Positions 4,980-5,530 of a DNA stretch of 5,530 bases are shown here, in pieces. The stretch is from Lentzea sp. Lineage in GTDB: Bacteria > Actinomycetota > Actinomycetes > Mycobacteriales > Pseudonocardiaceae. Position 1 is the stretch's first letter, and every line of letters starts with the position of its first letter. The DNA lies in contig JASLAV010001209.1 of assembly GCA_030146905.1 (NCBI GenBank), positions 1 to 5,530 of the forward strand. Reading direction: 5' to 3'. The notes beneath the pieces are model-generated. The model was not told the DNA's origin. It searched no databases and saw only the letters and a list, made by a program, of their open reading frames with translations. The position numbers and the translations under genes are program-made.

Positions 4980-5530
4980 GTACCAGCAGGGCGATGCACT
5001 CCACGTGCTGGGTCATGGGGAACGCGTCGAACGCCCGCAGGTCGGCGAGCCTGTACCCCTGAGCAGTGAATTCCGCCAGGTCACGGGCCAGCGCGGCGGG
5101 GTCGCACGCCACGTAGACCACCCGCTGCGGACGGCGCCGTGCGACTTCAGCCACAACGACCTTGCCCGCGCCCTTGCGAGGAGGGTCGAGCACCACGACC
5201 TGAGGGTCCTCGACGGGCAGCTTGCGCGTCACGGCGAGCTCCACCTTGTCCGCCACCCACTCCACCTGGGACATGCGGCGGAGGTTGCGCCTGCCGTCCT
5301 CCACCGCACCGGGGAAGGACTCCACGACCAGCACGGATCCGGTTTCGCCGACCTGCCGTCCGAGCACCGACGCGAAGAGGCCGGCACCGCCGTAGAGGTC
5401 CCACGCGCGTTGCCCGGGCTCGGCCGCGGCCCACTCCCCCACCACGGACGCGAACGTGTCCGCGGCCGCCGGGTGGACCTGCCAGAAGCCGTCGGCGGAA
5501 ACTCTCCACTTTCGTTGGGCGGCGGTCTCG
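4966..5530 (-). CDS. RNA uridine C5-methyltransferase, TrmA/RlmD (RumA) family, C-terminal part
   Basis: The last 187 residues of a SAM-dependent RNA m5U methyltransferase; the N-terminal part, where a TRAM domain would sit, lies beyond the right edge. The frame is open through the edge, so no start is visible. Family marks appear in order: WRVSADGFWQVHPAAA just before the SAM fold, the motif I DLYGGAGLF, and an acidic motif II end (VVES). VVVLDPPRKGA follows, then YVACDPAALARDL carrying the catalytic cysteine, then the terminal FPMTQHVECIALL with the general-base glutamate. These residues place it in the m5U clade rather than among other Rossmann methyltransferases. Whether it acts on tRNA (TrmA-like) or 23S rRNA (RlmC/RlmD-like) cannot be decided from this part. 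It reads toward dxs with about 62 nt between. A TRAM-type methyltransferase near dxs is common in actinobacteria. Confidence 0.92.
   Translation of the reverse strand, partial: ETAAQRKWRVSADGFWQVHPAAADTFASVVGEWAAAEPGQRAWDLYGGAGLFASVLGRQVGETGSVLVVESFPGAVEDGRRNLRRMSQVEWVADKVELAVTRKLPVEDPQVVVLDPPRKGAGKVVVAEVARRRPQRVVYVACDPAALARDLAEFTAQGYRLADLRAFDAFPMTQHVECIALLVPETR

Noticed and set aside
3125..5062. 645-codon open frame on the plus strand opposite dxs
   Set aside because: It is antisense to a complete, motif-rich dxs. Its Arg/Val/His/Gln-rich composition is what the complementary strand of high-GC codons produces, and no domain is visible.

Overview
The window is high-GC DNA with densely packed, strongly G/C-third-position coding regions, frequent GTG starts and actinobacterial protein types. 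The closest feel is a Pseudonocardiales-type actinomycete (Lentzea, Saccharothrix or Actinosynnema-like). That placement rests on protein style and codon use, not on a search. It looks like ordinary chromosome; I see no IS element, phage gene, CRISPR array or complete tRNA/rRNA.

Layout. The left third, all on the minus strand, reads marR-type regulator (1201-1638), then an OmpR-type response regulator (459-1142), then a sensor histidine kinase cut by the left edge (1-455). Regulator and kinase are separated by 3 nt and are surely one operon. Divergent from marR, on the plus strand, is a small SnoaL/NTF2-like protein (1726-2127). The 87-bp gap between those two genes holds the most striking non-coding signal here: a perfect 36-bp palindrome made of two abutting 15-bp GTTGG-N5-CCAAC boxes, plus a third such box 28 bp upstream. 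The boxes lie on a plausible plus-strand promoter, so this looks like an autoregulated MarR switch controlling the NTF2-like gene.

The right two thirds are on the minus strand, read right to left. They hold the C-terminal part of a TrmA/RlmD-family RNA m5U methyltransferase (4966-5530, cut by the right edge), then dxs (2990-4903, first enzyme of the MEP isoprenoid pathway), then an SPFH/band-7 slipin-like protein without a membrane anchor (2128-2769). A TRAM-type RNA methyltransferase close to dxs is a familiar actinobacterial arrangement, which supports both calls. The SPFH gene converges on the NTF2-like gene with the two stop codons abutting (TGATCA), leaving no intergenic terminator.

The longer non-coding gaps are structured. 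The methyltransferase-dxs gap has a 9-bp hairpin over the methyltransferase stop codon with a competing third repeat. The 220-bp dxs-SPFH gap has a 12-bp inverted repeat enclosing two hairpins, and a tRNA T-arm-like element. The marR-response regulator gap has an 8-bp inverted repeat whose 3' arm abuts the regulator's start. No wholly new system is evident. The MarR operator cluster and the SPFH leader are the best leads.
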